From positions 124,001-188,000 of the forward strand of contig NZ_JAHZTC010000007.1 of NCBI RefSeq assembly GCF_019599265.1: DNA of 64,000 nucleotides, read 5' to 3'. Made by a program: the position numbers and the translations under genes. Source of the DNA: Pontibacter sp. HSC-14F20. GTDB taxonomy: Bacteria > Bacteroidota > Bacteroidia > Cytophagales > Hymenobacteraceae. Position 1 is the stretch's first letter. Each line of letters opens with the position of its first letter. The notes below the pieces were generated by a model. It did no database searches. It worked only from the letters and a program-made list of their open reading frames with translations, and had not been told where the DNA came from. Below are positions 62,074 through 64,000 of the stretch, one piece after another.

Positions 62074-62313
62074 TTAATCGCTGCAGGGCTCATCAGGGTT
62101 ATCGAAATCCCAATATACTTCGATGGTAGCAGGCTTACTCAGATAGGCAGGTATAGGTGTATAGATGATCAGTTCCCAACCGGCTTTCTGCATGTCTTCC
62201 CGATGCAGTCGTCTCGCCTGCCACATCAATCGCTCATGAATTTCCTGCCCGATCGGCCGGTGACTCCCTACATACGGGCTGCCCTCCTCAAATTTGAATG
62301 TGGTTGTATGCAT
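62074..62313 (-). CDS. Small hypothetical protein (79 aa)
   Basis: The 79-residue acidic protein has a helical middle (EIHERLMWQARRLHREDM) and a strand pair around ELIIYTPIPAY and ATIEVYWDFD. It is the first gene of the trio 61463-62313 and lies 33 bases before the second. I do not recognise it. It has a CAGGTATAG word on the plus strand (read as a TPIPAY codon run). Confidence 0.6.
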   Translation of the reverse strand: MHTTTFKFEEGSPYVGSHRPIGQEIHERLMWQARRLHREDMQKAGWELIIYTPIPAYLSKPATIEVYWDFDNPDEPCSD

Positions 62314-62581
62314 AAACTACAATTTTTACAGCTGTATCTTATACTACGTAAGTTGTTATGATTTGAGGTGCAGATTTTGAAAAGATTTATCTGGTGGGGA
62401 GAAGGCAGACAGTTTGAGATAGACAATTCATGATTAAGAGTTAGTCCCTCAACAAAGATCAGAAGTGAAATATAAGGGTTGTCTTTAATTATAACAATTA
62501 TATATATAAAACGTAATAAGATGCACGCGACTTATTTTACATACAGCGAAATCCTCTAACACCAATAAAGGAAATCACCCT

Positions 62582-64000
62582 ATGATTAGATTTTTAATCC
62601 TATGCATATGCCTTATTGGTGCTTACCCTTCATTTGCTCAATTCAGTTCAACTACGCTTTTAAGCCAAATCCCCATTACTGTTAATACAGGTGAGAAGCC
62701 TCAGTCTAAAATTTGGGCTCATGGAGGCAAATTTTGGACGGTACTTCCTGATAATAACGGGACACATGTGTGGAGACTGGATGGCTCGATCTGGCAGAAT
62801 ATCCTGACAATTTCAGACAAAACGACCTCCAAAGTGGATTGTAAGGTCATGGGTAATGTTACGCATGTACTATTGTTTCACGAATCTACTGCAGCAGAGA
62901 ATGAAGCTTTTTTTGATATAGTTACATTAGAGTATGCATTCGAAAACGAAATTTATTTGAGCCATAATGTAGCTTCTGACTTATCACTTGGTCAAATAGT
63001 TGAGACGGCTACTATTGATGTAGATGGCAGAGATAGAATGTGGCTGGCATATACAAGGTCAGGTAAAGTAATAGTAAGGTGGAGTGATCCTCCGTTTAAC
63101 AATTGGAGTAACGATATTAATCTGGCGGGTGGATTAAAAGGCGATGACATTTGTGTAGTTGTTACCCTACCAGGGGAAATAGGAGTATTCTGGTCAAATC
63201 AGAATACGAAGAAATTTGGTTTCATTACACACGAGGATGGAGACCTCCCCAATGCCTGGTCGGAAATTGAAGAAGTGATTCATGCAACCACCGGAGACAT
63301 AGCAGGAGGCCTGGCTGATGACCACATGAATTTGGCAGTGGCAAGTGATGGGACGCTATATTGTGCCATAAAAACAAGCTATCAGCATAGCAGTCAGCCT
63401 CTTTTGGGGCTCTTTGTGAGGCGCACAACAGGAATTTGGGATAATCTATATGAAGTTTCAAAAACAGGTACCAGACCAATCGTTATTCTTAATGAATTAG
63501 AAGACAAGATTTGGGTCATTTACACGGATCAAGAAAGTGGTGGCAACATTATCTATAGAGAGTCTTCTATTGATAACATCAACTTCGAAGATGATGGGCA
63601 ACCAGTAAATGAATCTAACGAGCAAACAACTGATCGAGAGCATATCTTAATATCAGGAAGATACAACAACGTGACCAGTACCAAGGACAATTTTACCAAT
63701 GAAATCGTCATCATGGCGTCTAGTCACAGTAGTAGCGCAGGACAACCGTATGCAGTCAGCGTCTTAGCAACCTCCGAAACCATTCCGCTCCCGGTTGAGC
63801 TGATCAGCTTCACAGCCAGACTAGATGCCGATAATGCAGTATTGGTGTGGAAAACGGCTTCAGAACAGAATAGTGACTATTTCAGTGTGGAGTCGAGTAC
63901 AGATGGCCGTAATTTTACTCCGATCGGTAAAGTGGCCGGCAATGGGACCACACAGTTGCAAAGACACTATACCTTCACAGACAGGAATATTTCCAGGTAT
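62582..64000 (+). CDS. T9SS-type secreted protein, N-terminal 473 residues (runs off the window)
   Basis: Reading from ATG 62582 to the window end is open for 473 codons. The protein has a signal peptide ending PSFAQ, then a beta-propeller-like region with many Trp-Asn repeats (about 30-390; WAHGGKFWTVLP, LDGSIWQNI, WLAYTRSGKVIV), and a Fn3-like module starting LPVELISFTARL and including WKTASEQNSDYFSVESS. In Bacteroidota that module usually sits just before the T9SS C-terminal sorting domain, which would follow beyond the edge. The base composition is clearly AT-richer than the genes before it. Function unknown. Confidence 0.82.
   Translation, partial: MIRFLILCICLIGAYPSFAQFSSTTLLSQIPITVNTGEKPQSKIWAHGGKFWTVLPDNNGTHVWRLDGSIWQNILTISDKTTSKVDCKVMGNVTHVLLFHESTAAENEAFFDIVTLEYAFENEIYLSHNVASDLSLGQIVETATIDVDGRDRMWLAYTRSGKVIVRWSDPPFNNWSNDINLAGGLKGDDICVVVTLPGEIGVFWSNQNTKKFGFITHEDGDLPNAWSEIEEVIHATTGDIAGGLADDHMNLAVASDGTLYCAIKTSYQHSSQPLLGLFVRRTTGIWDNLYEVSKTGTRPIVILNELEDKIWVIYTDQESGGNIIYRESSIDNINFEDDGQPVNESNEQTTDREHILISGRYNNVTSTKDNFTNEIVIMASSHSSSAGQPYAVSVLATSETIPLPVELISFTARLDADNAVLVWKTASEQNSDYFSVESSTDGRNFTPIGKVAGNGTTQLQRHYTFTDRNISRY

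Overview
The window reads as a chromosomal piece of a Bacteroidota bacterium of the Cytophagales, most like Hymenobacteraceae such as Pontibacter (an inference from gene content, not from a marker gene). The reasons are type IX secretion (T9SS) cargo with CHU_C-type and Fn3/sorting-type ends, a PorP/SprF protein, -7 promoter boxes of the TAnnTTTG type, an ECF sigma factor followed by a fused anti-sigma/beta-barrel protein, and small Bacteroidota-only hypotheticals. There is one tRNA, tRNA-Leu(CAA), and no rRNA.

Layout. 1-2.5 kb: a minus-strand group (thioredoxin, small exported protein, DoxX, M61 peptidase) cut by an IS5-family element inside the last codons of the DoxX gene. 2.7-9.6 kb: secreted lipase-like hydrolase, methyltransferase, a four-gene sensor operon ending in a histidine kinase and a receiver-only regulator, an MFS exporter and an HNH protein. 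9.6-17 kb: nicotinate phosphoribosyltransferase, universal stress protein, two lipoproteins sharing a cysteine module (one a nuclease), and a TPR histidine kinase. 17-27 kb: SbcC/SbcD, then an ArsR regulator, rhodanese, catalase and YeiH-type transporter that look like a sulfur/peroxide defence group. 27-36.4 kb: two paralogous outer-membrane barrels, two secreted amidohydrolase-fold genes, and an IS4-family element inserted into an intergenic repeat. 36.4-42.4 kb: a decayed comEC behind GNAT and phoH genes, SAM hydroxide adenosyltransferase, a monooxygenase-like protein, hscB, tRNA-Leu with a stray tRNA 3' fragment, and the 3' remnant of a restriction-type gene. 42.7-54.9 kb: a three-gene T9SS adhesin locus with a 3258-residue adhesin carrying 14 tandem 96-residue Ig-like repeats, then PorP/SprF and an OmpA-like protein. 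55-64 kb: DUF808 protein, LysR regulator with a divergent small membrane gene, ECF sigma plus anti-sigma/barrel, CHRD lipoprotein, GAF histidine kinase, three small hypotheticals, and a T9SS cargo gene running off the edge.

Three sequence-level signals cut across the genes. (1) The 9-mer CTATACCTG / CAGGTATAG occurs about 50 times by my hand count, in coding and non-coding DNA on both strands, where about 0.5 would be expected by chance; neither IS element contains it. (2) A long intergenic repeat of a few hundred bases occurs three times, once split by the IS4 element. (3) Three unrelated intergenic gaps are each bracketed by inverted simple-word arms, one arm starting just after a stop codon and the other lying in the spacer leading up to the next start codon.
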